A stretch of 64,000 nucleotides of DNA from VRUE01 sp963716245 (GTDB taxonomy: Bacteria > Actinomycetota > Thermoleophilia > Solirubrobacterales > 70-9), in the NCBI GenBank assembly GCA_963716245.1, contig OY970300.1, positions 1,302,001-1,366,000 on the forward strand, in the 5' to 3' direction. The number at the start of each line of letters is the position of its first letter. The first letter of the stretch is position 1. The notes below the pieces were generated by a model, which ran no database searches, was not told the DNA's origin, and worked only from the letters and a program-made list of their open reading frames with translations. Below are positions 49,748-58,129 of this stretch, piece after piece. The position numbers and the translations under genes were made by a program.

Positions 49748-50144
49748 GTGGCCGAGGCGACCTATCCCGACGACCTGCTCTACCACGACCAGCACGACTG
49801 GGCGCGGCTGGAGGGCGATGACCACGCCGTCTTCGGGATCACCTGGTACGCCCAGGACAGCCTCGGCGAGGTCGTCTTCTACGACCCGCCCGAGGTCGGC
49901 GCGACGGTCGACAAAGACGCCTCCTACGCCGAGGTCGAGTCGGTCAAGGCGGTCTCCGACGTGATCGCGCCGCTCTCCGGCGAGGTGGTTGAGGTCAACG
50001 ACGCTGCTCGCCGACAGCCCCAAGAAGGTCAACGAGGACCCCTACGGCGACGGCTGGCTGGTCAAGGTGAGGTTGACCCAGCCGAGCGAGGCCGGCGCGC
50101 TCCACGACGCCGCCGAATACCGCAAGCTGCTGGAAAACGACTGA
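49748..50144 (+). CDS. gcvH: Glycine cleavage H protein GcvH (frameshifted)
   Basis: PDDLLYHDQHDWARLEGDD is the H-protein start and ESVKAV contains the lipoylated Lys67. After EVVEVNDA the frame shifts: removing one G at 50003-50006 gives LADSPKKVNEDPYGDGWLVKV and the end EYRKLLEND at 50144, for about 131 residues, the normal length. Without correction the frame runs on to 50170 as Arg-rich nonsense. GTG 49748 lies 1 nt after the corrected gcvT stop. It shuttles the aminomethyl group between P, T and L proteins. Confidence 0.9.
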
Positions 50145-50167
50145 GGCGGACCCGCCCCGCGCTGGCG

Positions 50168-50173
50168 TAGCCT
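50168..50173 (+). promoter_or_regulatory. Leaderless -10 box of gcvPA
   Basis: TAGCCT lies 7 nt before GTG 50181, so the P-protein genes may have their own promoter. Confidence 0.5.
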
Positions 50174-50180
50174 TGGCGGG

Positions 50181-51584
50181 GTGAGCCGCTACACCTCAGC
50201 CACGCCCGCCGACCGGGCCGAGATGCTCGCCGAGATCGGCGTCGACTCGGTCGCGGAGCTGTTCGCGCAGGTGCCGGAGGCGCTGTGGCTGAACCGGCCG
50301 CTGGACCTGCCGGCGGGGATGAGCGAGGCCGACGTCTACGAGCGCCTGGCGGCACTGGCGGAGCGCAACGCCGACGCGGAGAGCGAGGTCTGCTTCCTCG
50401 GGGCCGGGATGTACGACCACTACGTGCCGGCGATCGTCGACGCGATCACGCAGCGCTCCGAGTTCCTCACCCCCTACACGCCCTACCAGCCGGAGATCTC
50501 GCAGGGCGGCCTGCAGGCGATGTTCGAGTTCCAGACGACGATGTCGGAGCTGACCGCGCTGCCGGTTTCGACCGCTGGGCTCTACGAGGGCCCCTCGTCG
50601 GTCGCCTCGGCCGGCTACCTGGCGATCGGCGCGACCGGGCGCCGCCGCTTCGTCGTCTCCCGCGGCCTGCACCCGCACAGCCGCGAGACGCTCGCCACCT
50701 ACTCGCAGGGCTACGGCGCCGAGGTCGAGGAGGTCGGCTTGGAGGACGGCGCGACGGACGCCGCGGCGCTCGCCGCCGCCGTCGACGGCGAGACCGCTGC
50801 CGTCTTCCTGCAAAACCCCAACTTCCTCGGCGCGGTCGAGGACGTGCAGGTCCTCGGCGCCGCCACGAAGGAGCACGGCGCATTGCTCGTCGTCGCCTGC
50901 GACCCGATGACGCTCGGCGTGCTGCGGCCGCCCGGCGAGTGCGGCGCCGACGTCGCGCTCGGCGAGGGCCAGCCGCTCGGCAACCGTTTCGATTTCGGTG
51001 GCCCGTCGTTCGGTTTCTTCTGCGGGACCGAGGCGCTGATCCGCAAGCTGCCGGGAAGGATCGCCGGCGAGACCGAGGACGTCGACGGTCGCCGCGGCTT
51101 CGTCCTCGCCCTGCAGACGCGCGAGCAGCACATCCGCCGCGAGAAGGCGACCCACAACATCTGCACCGCGCAGGCGCTCAACGCGCTCGCCGCGACGATC
51201 CACCTCGCCTGGCTCGGCCGCGAGGGCTTCCGCGAGCTCGGCGAGCTGCTGGTTCGCCGCACCGCCTACGCGCGCGACCGGCTGGCGGCGCTCGACGGCG
51301 TCGAGCTGCTGCATGGGGCGCCGGTCGTGCGCGAGCTCGCCGTCCGGATCGACGCGCCGGTCGACCGCGTCCTCGACCGCTGCGCCGAGCGCGGGATCGC
51401 CGCCGGCTACCCGCTCGGCCGCGACTACCCCGAGTACGAGGACGGCCTGCTCGTCGCGATCACCGAGCGGCGCAGCCGCGAGCAGATCGACGCCCTCGCC
51501 GAGGCGCTGGGCGCCGCCGTCGCGGCCGAGCGGGGCGCCTTGTTGACGGATAGCGATAGAAAGGCGCCCGAGGGGGTCGCCTGA
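50181..51584 (+). CDS. gcvPA: Glycine dehydrogenase (decarboxylating) subunit 1
   Basis: A 467-residue alpha subunit of the two-part P protein: YTPYQPEISQGGLQAMFEFQT and STAGLYEGPSSVASAGYLA are signatures, as is EGQPLGNRFDFGGPSFGFF. The C-terminal end (RGALLTDSDRKAPEGVA) is encoded largely by dispersed palindrome copy 7. It pairs with GcvPB, which carries the PLP lysine, to decarboxylate glycine. Start GTG 50181. Confidence 0.95.
   Translation: MSRYTSATPADRAEMLAEIGVDSVAELFAQVPEALWLNRPLDLPAGMSEADVYERLAALAERNADAESEVCFLGAGMYDHYVPAIVDAITQRSEFLTPYTPYQPEISQGGLQAMFEFQTTMSELTALPVSTAGLYEGPSSVASAGYLAIGATGRRRFVVSRGLHPHSRETLATYSQGYGAEVEEVGLEDGATDAAALAAAVDGETAAVFLQNPNFLGAVEDVQVLGAATKEHGALLVVACDPMTLGVLRPPGECGADVALGEGQPLGNRFDFGGPSFGFFCGTEALIRKLPGRIAGETEDVDGRRGFVLALQTREQHIRREKATHNICTAQALNALAATIHLAWLGREGFRELGELLVRRTAYARDRLAALDGVELLHGAPVVRELAVRIDAPVDRVLDRCAERGIAAGYPLGRDYPEYEDGLLVAITERRSREQIDALAEALGAAVAAERGALLTDSDRKAPEGVA
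51533..51569. repeat. Dispersed palindrome, copy 7 (3' end of gcvPA, in frame)
   Basis: GGGCGCCTT and AAGGCGCCC form a 9-bp stem around GTTGACGGATAGCGATAGA. It lies 15 nt before the gcvPA stop and supplies the last codons of the gene. Confidence 0.85.
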
Positions 51585-53098
51585 TGGCCCTGACCGAGAC
51601 CCCGATGCAGGCCGAACGGGCCGAGACGATCTTCGAGAAGTCGAAGACGGGCCGGCGCGCCGCGGTCCTGCCCGACGCGGGGGTTCCCGAGCCGCCGCTG
51701 GAGGAGCTGATCCCCGTGAAGCTGCTGCGCGAGGAGCCGCCGCGGCTGCCGGAGGTCTCCGAGCCGGAGATCGTTCGCCACTACAACCGCCTCTCGCGGC
51801 GCAACTTCGACCTCGACAGCGGCTTCTACCCGCTCGGCTCGTGCACGATGAAGCACAACCCGCGGCTCAACGAGCGGGTCGCGGCGCTGCCCGGGCACGC
51901 CCGGCTGCACCCGGCACAGGACCCGCGGCGCGCCCAGGGCGCGCTGGAGCTGATGTGGCTGCTGCAGGAGTCGCTGGCCGAGATCTGCGGGCTGCCGCAC
52001 GTCAGCCTCCAGCCCTCGGCCGGCTCGCACGGTGAGCTCGCCGGCCTGCTGCTCACGCGGGCATTCCACGCCGACCGCGGCGAAGCGCGGACCAAGGTGC
52101 TGGCGCCCGACACCGCCCACGGGACCAACCCGGCCTCGGTGACGATGGCGGGCTACGAGGCGGTCAAGGTGGCGACGAACGAGCGCGGCGGCGTCGACAT
52201 GGACGACCTGCGCGCCAAGGTCTCCGACGAGGTCGCCTGCCTGATGCTGACCAACCCCAACACGCTCGGGCTCTTCGACGAGAACATCGCCGAGATGGCC
52301 GCGCTGATCCACGAGGCGGGGGGGACGCTCTACTACGACGGCGCCAACCTCAACGCGGTGATGGGTCAGACGCGGCCCGGCGACATGGGCTTCGACATCG
52401 TCCACGTCAACCTGCACAAGTCGTTCAGCCAGCCGCACGGCGGCGGCGGCCCGGGCGCCGGCCCGATCGCGGTCTCAGAGCGGATCGAGCCGTTCCTGCC
52501 CTGCCCCCAGGTCGTGCGGCGGACAGGCGACAACGGCGGCGGCCCGTTCTACGACCTCGACACCGACCGGCCGAAGTCGATCGGGCGGCTGCGCGGCTTC
52601 CAGGGCAACTTCGGCGTCTTCGTCCGCTCCTACGCCTACATCCTCAGCCTCGGCGCCGACGGCCTCGCGGAGGCCTCGGAGACCGCCGTCCTCAACGCCA
52701 ACTACCTCAAGGCACGCCTCGCCAGGGGCCGCGCCGGCGAGCGGCTGCCCGTCGCCTTCGAGCGCCACTGCATGCACGAGTTCGTCCTCTCCGGCAAGCC
52801 GATGAAGCGCGACCTGGGGATCGCCACCCTCGATCTCGCCAAGCGCCTGCTCGACTTCGGCTTCCACCCGCCCACGGTCTACTTCCCCCTCCTCGTCGAC
52901 GAGGCGCTGATGGTCGAGCCGACCGAGACCGAGACCAAGGAGAGCCTCGACGCCTTCGCCGACGCGGTCGAGCAGATCCTCGCCGAGGCCGAGGGGGACC
53001 CGGAGGTCGCCAAGCAGGCCCCCTACACGACCCCGGTCCGCCGCCTCGACGAGGTCAAGGCGACCCGTAGTCCTGTCGTGAGGGGCCAGACGCACTAG
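51584..53098 (+). CDS. gcvPB: Glycine dehydrogenase (decarboxylating) subunit 2
   Basis: A 504-residue beta subunit. SRRNFDLDSGFYPLGSCTMKHNP, SLQPSAGSHGELAGLL and APDTAHGTNPASVTMAGY precede the PLP-binding VHVNLHKSFSQPHGGGGPG (Lys279). It is a fold-type I PLP enzyme. ATG overlaps the gcvPA stop by one base. The split P protein occurs in Firmicutes, Thermotogae and deep actinobacteria rather than in Streptomyces-like lineages. Confidence 0.95.
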   Translation: MALTETPMQAERAETIFEKSKTGRRAAVLPDAGVPEPPLEELIPVKLLREEPPRLPEVSEPEIVRHYNRLSRRNFDLDSGFYPLGSCTMKHNPRLNERVAALPGHARLHPAQDPRRAQGALELMWLLQESLAEICGLPHVSLQPSAGSHGELAGLLLTRAFHADRGEARTKVLAPDTAHGTNPASVTMAGYEAVKVATNERGGVDMDDLRAKVSDEVACLMLTNPNTLGLFDENIAEMAALIHEAGGTLYYDGANLNAVMGQTRPGDMGFDIVHVNLHKSFSQPHGGGGPGAGPIAVSERIEPFLPCPQVVRRTGDNGGGPFYDLDTDRPKSIGRLRGFQGNFGVFVRSYAYILSLGADGLAEASETAVLNANYLKARLARGRAGERLPVAFERHCMHEFVLSGKPMKRDLGIATLDLAKRLLDFGFHPPTVYFPLLVDEALMVEPTETETKESLDAFADAVEQILAEAEGDPEVAKQAPYTTPVRRLDEVKATRSPVVRGQTH

Positions 53099-53104
53099 TC
53101 GCCG

Positions 53105-54013
53105 TCAGAGCTCCGGGAGTCCCTGCTTGAGGTTGAGCACCGGAGCGAAGAGGTCGCCGTGCTCCTCGATTCGCTCCAGCACCTCGGCGGCCTGGAAGAC
53201 GAGGCACTCGCGGTCGTCGCGGTCGAGGGCGGCTTCGACCTCCTCCCAGGTGACCGGCGTGGAGACGGTGGGGCGCTCGCGGGCGCGTAGGGAGTAGACG
53301 GCGATGGTGGTCTTGCGCGAGTGGTTCTGGGACCAGTCGACGAAGACCTTGCCCTTGCGGTCGACCTTCTTCATCTTCGAGACGACCTTGTCGGGCGTCT
53401 GCTTCTCGAGCAGCTGGGCGATCGCGCGGGCCAGCGGTTTCGTCTCCTCGTAGCTGGTCTTCGTATTCAGCGGGACGTAGACCTGCATGCCCTTCGAGCC
53501 CGAGGTCTTCGCGAAGCACTCGACGCCGAGGTGGCCGAAGAGGTCGCGCAGCCGCAGGCCCACGCGGCAGCAGTCGAGGACGTCGGCCGGGGGGCCCGGG
53601 TCGAGGTCGAAGGCGAGCACCGTCGGTCGCTCGATCTCCCGGGCCAGCGCCAGCGAGGGGTGCAGCTCGATCGCCGCCAGCTGCGCCATCCAGACCAGGC
53701 TCGGCCGGTCCTCGCAGACGCAGAAGTCGATCGTGTCGTTTTCGACCTCCACCGGCGCCGTCGTCACCCAGTCGGGCCGGTGCTTGGGGCAGCGCTTCTC
53801 GAAGAACGCAGCGTCGGTGTCGTCGACCCCTTCCGGAAAGCGCCGCAGCGTCAGCGCGCGGCCCTTCAGGTGGGGGACGATCGTCGGCGCCACCTTGGCG
53901 TAGTAGTCGACCATCTCGCCCTTGGTGAAGCCGGCCTTCGGGTAGAGGACCTTGTCGAGGTTGGTGAGCTTCAGCTCACGGCCGTCGACGTCGACCAGCT
54001 GACCGGAGGCCAC
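53105..54013 (-). CDS. LigD-type polymerase/primase domain protein (NHEJ)
   Basis: A 302-residue stand-alone PolDom. LTNLDKVLYPKAGFTKGEMVDYY is the family start, LAFDLDPGPPAD carries the catalytic D-x-D metal ligands, TSGSKGMQVYVPL follows, and VFVDWSQNHSRKT is the C-terminal motif. In non-homologous end joining it fills gaps and adds ribonucleotides at broken ends. No ligase domain is attached, so a separate ATP ligase is expected elsewhere. GTG 54013 lies 3 nt after the ku stop. Confidence 0.93.
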   Translation of the reverse strand: MASGQLVDVDGRELKLTNLDKVLYPKAGFTKGEMVDYYAKVAPTIVPHLKGRALTLRRFPEGVDDTDAAFFEKRCPKHRPDWVTTAPVEVENDTIDFCVCEDRPSLVWMAQLAAIELHPSLALAREIERPTVLAFDLDPGPPADVLDCCRVGLRLRDLFGHLGVECFAKTSGSKGMQVYVPLNTKTSYEETKPLARAIAQLLEKQTPDKVVSKMKKVDRKGKVFVDWSQNHSRKTTIAVYSLRARERPTVSTPVTWEEVEAALDRDDRECLVFQAAEVLERIEEHGDLFAPVLNLKQGLPEL

Positions 54014-54016
54014 GGG

Positions 54017-54916
54017 CTATTTGGAGGACTTCGCCTTGGCGCGCGAGGACTTCGATTTGGCCGGGGCGCGTTTCGGCGCCGCTTTGGGCTTCTTCTTGGC
54101 CGCCGGCTTCTTCGCCTTGCCGTCGTGCTTGCTCTGGACGGCGGCGATGCTCTGCTCGAGCGCGGCCATCAGGTCGGGGGCGGCGGTCGGCTCGGGCTCC
54201 TCCGGGGTCGGGGCGCTGAGCACGTCCTCGCCTTCGGCCTTGCGTTCGATCAATCCCAGCAGCTGCTCGCGGTATTCGTCGCGGTACTGACTCGGGTCGA
54301 AGTCCCGGGTCAGCGACTCGATCAGCTGCTCGGCCATCTCGACCTCGCGCTTGCCGATCTTCGGCTTCTCGCTCGGCAGCACGTCGTCCAGCTCCGACGG
54401 CGGCACGACCTCGTCGGCGAAGCGCATCGTGGTCAGGGTCAGCACGCCGCTGCCGGGCCGCAGCGCCGCGAGGTGCTCCTTGTTGCGGAAGACGAAGCGG
54501 GCGATCGCCACCTTGCCCGACTCCTCCATCGCCTCGGCGAGCAGCGAATACGCTTTCTCGGCGCCCTCGGCCGGCCCCAGGTAGTAAGGGCTGTCGAAGT
54601 AGATCGGGTCGATCTCCTCGAGATCGACGAAGTCCTGGACCTCGATCGCGCGCGTCTTCTCGGGCGCCATCGCCGCCAGCTCATCTTTGGTCAGCGGCAC
54701 GTAGCGGTCCGGGGCGAGCTCGAAGGCCTTGACGATCTGCTCGTAGGGGACCTCTTCGTCGGTCCCTTCGGCGACACGGCGGTGGCGGATCCGGGCGCCG
54801 TCCGACTCGCGCAGCTCGCGCAGCGAGATGCCGCGGCGCGCGACCGCGCTGTAGAGCTTGACGGGCACGTTGAGGAGCCCGAAGCTGATCGTCCCACTCC
54901 AAATCGCTCTGGCCAT
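54017..54916 (-). CDS. ku: DNA end-binding protein Ku
   Basis: A 299-residue bacterial Ku. ARAIWSGTISFGLLNVPVKLY is the hallmark start, RFVFRNKEHLAALRP the bridge region, and SQYRDEYREQLLGLIERK the end of the core. The C-terminal 50 residues are Lys/Ala/Pro-rich with repeats such as KKPAAKKKPKAAPKR, a DNA-binding tail like that of mycobacterial Ku. ATG 54916 is chosen by family start; an upstream in-frame start is not supported. It forms an operon with the LigD polymerase. Confidence 0.94.
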   Translation of the reverse strand: MARAIWSGTISFGLLNVPVKLYSAVARRGISLRELRESDGARIRHRRVAEGTDEEVPYEQIVKAFELAPDRYVPLTKDELAAMAPEKTRAIEVQDFVDLEEIDPIYFDSPYYLGPAEGAEKAYSLLAEAMEESGKVAIARFVFRNKEHLAALRPGSGVLTLTTMRFADEVVPPSELDDVLPSEKPKIGKREVEMAEQLIESLTRDFDPSQYRDEYREQLLGLIERKAEGEDVLSAPTPEEPEPTAAPDLMAALEQSIAAVQSKHDGKAKKPAAKKKPKAAPKRAPAKSKSSRAKAKSSK

Positions 54917-55031
54917 CAGCAGATCACCTACCCGGATTCTCGCAGCCGCGCACGGGCCGCTCATCGTCGCCTGAGTGGCCGGGAGGCATCTTGCGCGGGG
55001 CCGTGCGCGAAGCCGCTGCGATCATGCCGCC

Positions 55032-55688
55032 GTGCTGTTCGAGCTTCGCGAGATCGGTCTCAGCCGCGGCGGGCGGCGCGTGCTCGACTCGGTCAGCGCC
55101 GAGATCGCGACCGGGGCCACCGCGATCGTCGGCCCTTCGGGCAGCGGCAAGTCGACGCTGCTGCGGCTGCTCAACCGGCTCGCCGACCCGGACGGCGGCA
55201 CGGTCCTCTACCGCGACCGCCCCCTCGCCGAGTACGACCCGCTGGCGCTGCGGCGCGAGGTCTCGCTGGTCCCGCAGCTGCCGGCGCTGCTCGACGGCAC
55301 GGTCGAGTCGAACCTGCGCTACGCGGCGGGGCTCGCCGGCGAGGAGCCCGACCCGGAGGGCTGCCTGCGTCTCGCCGGCCTCGGCCGGGGGTTCGCGGAG
55401 CGCGACGTGGGCGAGCTCTCGGTCGGTGAGCAGCAGCGCGCGATGCTGGCCAGGGCGCTCGCGCAGCGACCGCGCGTGCTGCTGCTCGACGAGCCGACCT
55501 CGGCGCTCGACCAGGCCGCGCGGGACGCGATCGAGGCAACCCTGGCCGACCTGCGCCGCGAGCTGGAGCTGTCGCTGGTCGTCGTCAGCCACGACCCCGA
55601 GCAGGCTCGGCGGCTGGCCGACCGGGCGCTGCGACTCGAGGGCGGGCGCGCCGTGGCCTGCGGCCCGCTCGACGAGGTGCTCGCGTGA
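55032..55688 (+). CDS. ABC transporter ATPase, FetA/YbbL-like
   Basis: A 218-residue ABC ATPase: Walker A GPSGSGKSTLL, signature LSVGEQQR (SVGEQ rather than SGGQ), Walker B VLLLDEP. Its partner, encoded next with a GTGA overlap, is a FetB/UPF0014 permease, so this is the FetAB type linked to iron homeostasis in E. coli. The direction of transport is not settled by sequence. GTG 55032 begins the conserved domain. Confidence 0.88.
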   Translation: MLFELREIGLSRGGRRVLDSVSAEIATGATAIVGPSGSGKSTLLRLLNRLADPDGGTVLYRDRPLAEYDPLALRREVSLVPQLPALLDGTVESNLRYAAGLAGEEPDPEGCLRLAGLGRGFAERDVGELSVGEQQRAMLARALAQRPRVLLLDEPTSALDQAARDAIEATLADLRRELELSLVVVSHDPEQARRLADRALRLEGGRAVACGPLDEVLA

Positions 55689-56464
55689 CTCCGTCAATCG
55701 ACGTCTCGCTCGGCCAGGTCGCGGCCGCCCTGGCACTGGTCGCGCTCGCGGCGGCGATCTCGTTCTGGCGGCGCGCCGACCTCGAGAGCGACATCGCCGT
55801 CGCGGCGATCCGCGCGTTCGTCCAGTTGACCGCGATCGGCTACGCGATCGAGCTGATCTTCGAGGCCGACACGATCTGGCTGGTCCTGGTGCTGCTTGCC
55901 GTGATGGTCCTGTTCGGCGCCTTTACGGCGCGGAGCCGCGCCAGGGAGGTTCCCGGCGCCCTCTGGCCGCTGCTGATCGCGCTGACCGCGGCCGGCGCCA
56001 CCACGCTGGGCCTCGTCGTCGCGCTCGACATCTTCGAGCCGACGCCGCGATACCTGGTTCCCGTCGGCGGGATGGTGATCGGCAACTCGATGACCGCCGC
56101 GGCAGTGGCGCTCAATCGGCTCGGCGAGGAGGTCGCCGACTCGCGGGCGCGGATCGAGGCGACGTTGGCGCTCGGCGCCACCGCCCGCGAGGCGGCGGCG
56201 CCGATCGTCCGCCGCTCGCTGCGCTCCGGAACGATCGCTCTGGTCGACTCGACCAAGACGACGGGCCTGATCTTCTTCCCGGGCACGATGGTCGGGATGC
56301 TGCTCGCCGGCGCCGAGCCGACCGACGCGGTGCGCCTGCAGCTGATCCTCCTCTACGCACTGCTCGGCAGCGTCGCGATCGCCGCCCTCGTCGCCACCTC
56401 GCTCGCCTACCGCAACTTCTTCACCCCGGCGCAGCAGCTGCGCGAACCCTCCGACCTACACTGA
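55685..56464 (+). CDS. UPF0014 permease, FetB/YbbM-like
   Basis: A 259-residue membrane protein with about seven hydrophobic helices. IRAFVQLTAIGYAIELIF, VGGMVIGNSMTAAAVALNRL and TTGLIFFPGTMVGMLLAGAEP are the UPF0014 signatures. With the preceding ATPase it forms the FetAB-type exporter. GTG overlaps the ATPase stop, and the stop is 4 nt before the next gene. Confidence 0.9.
   Translation: MTPSIDVSLGQVAAALALVALAAAISFWRRADLESDIAVAAIRAFVQLTAIGYAIELIFEADTIWLVLVLLAVMVLFGAFTARSRAREVPGALWPLLIALTAAGATTLGLVVALDIFEPTPRYLVPVGGMVIGNSMTAAAVALNRLGEEVADSRARIEATLALGATAREAAAPIVRRSLRSGTIALVDSTKTTGLIFFPGTMVGMLLAGAEPTDAVRLQLILLYALLGSVAIAALVATSLAYRNFFTPAQQLREPSDLH
56457..56462 (+). promoter_or_regulatory. Leaderless -10 box of MFS transporter gene
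   Basis: TACACT lies 6 nt before GTG 56469 and overlaps the end of the preceding gene. Confidence 0.5.
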
Positions 56465-56468
56465 CGCC

Positions 56469-57947
56469 GTGACCCGCCAACAGCGCCTGACGCTGGTCGC
56501 GACGATCCTCGGCTCGACCGTCGTCTTCCTCGACTCGACCGTGGTCAACGTGGCGCTGCCGGCGGTGGCCGAGGACCTCGACGCGGGGCTGGCGGGGCAG
56601 CAGTGGGTCGTCGAGTCATACATGCTCACGCTCGTCTCGCTGCTCCTGGTCGGCGGTTCGCTCGGGGACCGGCTCGGCCGGCGGCGGACGTTTACGGTCG
56701 GCCTGGTCGCCTTCGGGGTCACCTCGGCACTCTGCGCGGTCGCGCCCACCGTCGAGTTCCTGGTCGGCGCCCGCGCCCTGCAGGGGATCGCGGGGGCGCT
56801 GCTGGTCCCGGGGTCGCTGGCAATCGTCGCCGCGACCTTCGAGGGCGCGGCGCGCGGCAGGGCGGTCGGGACGTGGACGGCGTGGACCGGGATCGCCACC
56901 GTCTTCGGGCCCGCCGGTGGCGGCGCCCTGATCGAGGCGCTCTCCTGGCGGGCGATCTTCTGGATCAACCTGCCGCTGATCGCCCTGACCGTTGCGCTGA
57001 CCCTCCGCTCTGTGCGGGAGAGCCGCGATCCCGAGGCCTTCCGCGGCGTCGACTGGGCGGGGATCGGCCTATCGGCGGCTGGGCTCGGCGGGCCGGTCTT
57101 CGCGCTGATCGAACAGCCGGGCCACGGCTGGGGCGACCCGCTGGTCTGGGTGCCCCTGGTCGCCGGGATCGCCTGCTTCGCGCTCTTCGTCCTGCGCGAG
57201 GCGCGCGCCCGCCAGCCGATGCTCGACCTGGCGCTGTTCCGGATCCGCAACTTCTGGGTCGCCAACCTGACCACGCTGACCGCCTACGCGGGGCTGATCG
57301 GCGGCCTCTTCTTCCTGACGCTGTTCCTCCAGCAGGTCGCCAGCTACTCGCCGCTGGAGGCGGGGCTGGCGACGACCCCGATCTCGGTGATCCTCTTCGT
57401 CCTCTCGCCGCGCTTCGGTCGGATCGCCTCCGGGACCGGCCCGCGCGCGCCGATGTGCGCCGGCCCGATCGTCGGCGGGATCGGGCTGATCCTGCTGCTG
57501 CGAGTGGGCGCCTCGCCCGATTACGTCGCCGACGTGCTGCCGGGCGTCCTGGTCTTCAGCCTCGGCCTGGCCGCGACCGTCGCCCCGCTGACCGCGACGG
57601 TGCTCGACTCGGTCGAGGAGCGCCACGTCGGGATCGCGTCCGGCGTCAACAACGGCATCTCGCGGGTCGCCGGCCTGCTCGCGATCGCCGTGCTCGGCGC
57701 GGTGATCTCCGCCAAGTTCGGCGCCGCCACCGGCGGCGAGGGCGGCGCCAACCCGCTGACCGCGAGCGCCCCCGAAGCCTCGACCGCCGCTTTCCACCTA
57801 GGCATCCTGATCGCCGGCCTGCTGATGATCGCCGGCGGCATAGTCGCCGGCCTCGGAATCGAGAACCCGCGACAGCACGCCAGGGCGGTCCCCAGCCGCG
57901 GCAGCGCCCCAGCCGGCGAGTGCGGTCACGAGACCCAACCTGTCTGA
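56469..57947 (+). CDS. MFS drug transporter, DHA2 (EmrB/QacA) family
   Basis: A 492-residue protein with 14 predicted membrane helices. STVVNVALPAVAEDL is the DHA2 motif D1 region, GGSLGDRLGRRRTF motif A between helices 2 and 3, and GPAGGGALIEALSWRAIFWINLPL motif C in helix 5, typical of proton-driven exporters. Substrates are often lipophilic drugs, but cannot be read here. It is monocistronic and followed by a long nested palindrome. Confidence 0.9.
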   Translation: MTRQQRLTLVATILGSTVVFLDSTVVNVALPAVAEDLDAGLAGQQWVVESYMLTLVSLLLVGGSLGDRLGRRRTFTVGLVAFGVTSALCAVAPTVEFLVGARALQGIAGALLVPGSLAIVAATFEGAARGRAVGTWTAWTGIATVFGPAGGGALIEALSWRAIFWINLPLIALTVALTLRSVRESRDPEAFRGVDWAGIGLSAAGLGGPVFALIEQPGHGWGDPLVWVPLVAGIACFALFVLREARARQPMLDLALFRIRNFWVANLTTLTAYAGLIGGLFFLTLFLQQVASYSPLEAGLATTPISVILFVLSPRFGRIASGTGPRAPMCAGPIVGGIGLILLLRVGASPDYVADVLPGVLVFSLGLAATVAPLTATVLDSVEERHVGIASGVNNGISRVAGLLAIAVLGAVISAKFGAATGGEGGANPLTASAPEASTAAFHLGILIAGLLMIAGGIVAGLGIENPRQHARAVPSRGSAPAGECGHETQPV

Positions 57948-58010
57948 GAGCCATGGGCAGGGTGGCCCCTGCCCGACGAGTGCGGTCACGGGGCGGCGGA
58001 GACCGTTTGA

Positions 58011-58109
58011 GCGCGAAGGGCGGGATGCCTCTCGAACGGGCGGATACTCAAAGTGCCGCCCTCATTAGGGCGGCACTTGTCCGGGCGAGAGGCATCCCGC
58101 CCTTCGCGC
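58011..58109. repeat. 99-bp nested palindrome between MFS gene and trpS
   Basis: A perfect 24-bp stem (58011-58034 and 58086-58109) encloses a second 12-bp stem, AAGTGCCGCCCT/AGGGCGGCACTT (58051-58062 and 58067-58078), with a CATT loop. It ends 7 nt before the -10 box of trpS. Just upstream, CGAGTGCGGTCACG occurs twice (57917 and 57977). Confidence 0.85.
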
Positions 58110-58116
58110 CCTGAAA

Positions 58117-58122
58117 TAGGCT
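58117..58122 (+). promoter_or_regulatory. Leaderless -10 box of trpS
   Basis: TAGGCT lies 7 nt before GTG 58130. Confidence 0.5.
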
Positions 58123-58129
58123 GCGTCCC

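Noticed and set aside
53105..54916. Phage or plasmid origin of the Ku/LigD pair
   Set aside because: Composition matches the neighbours and no integrase or attachment site adjoins; such pairs are normal in actinobacterial chromosomes.
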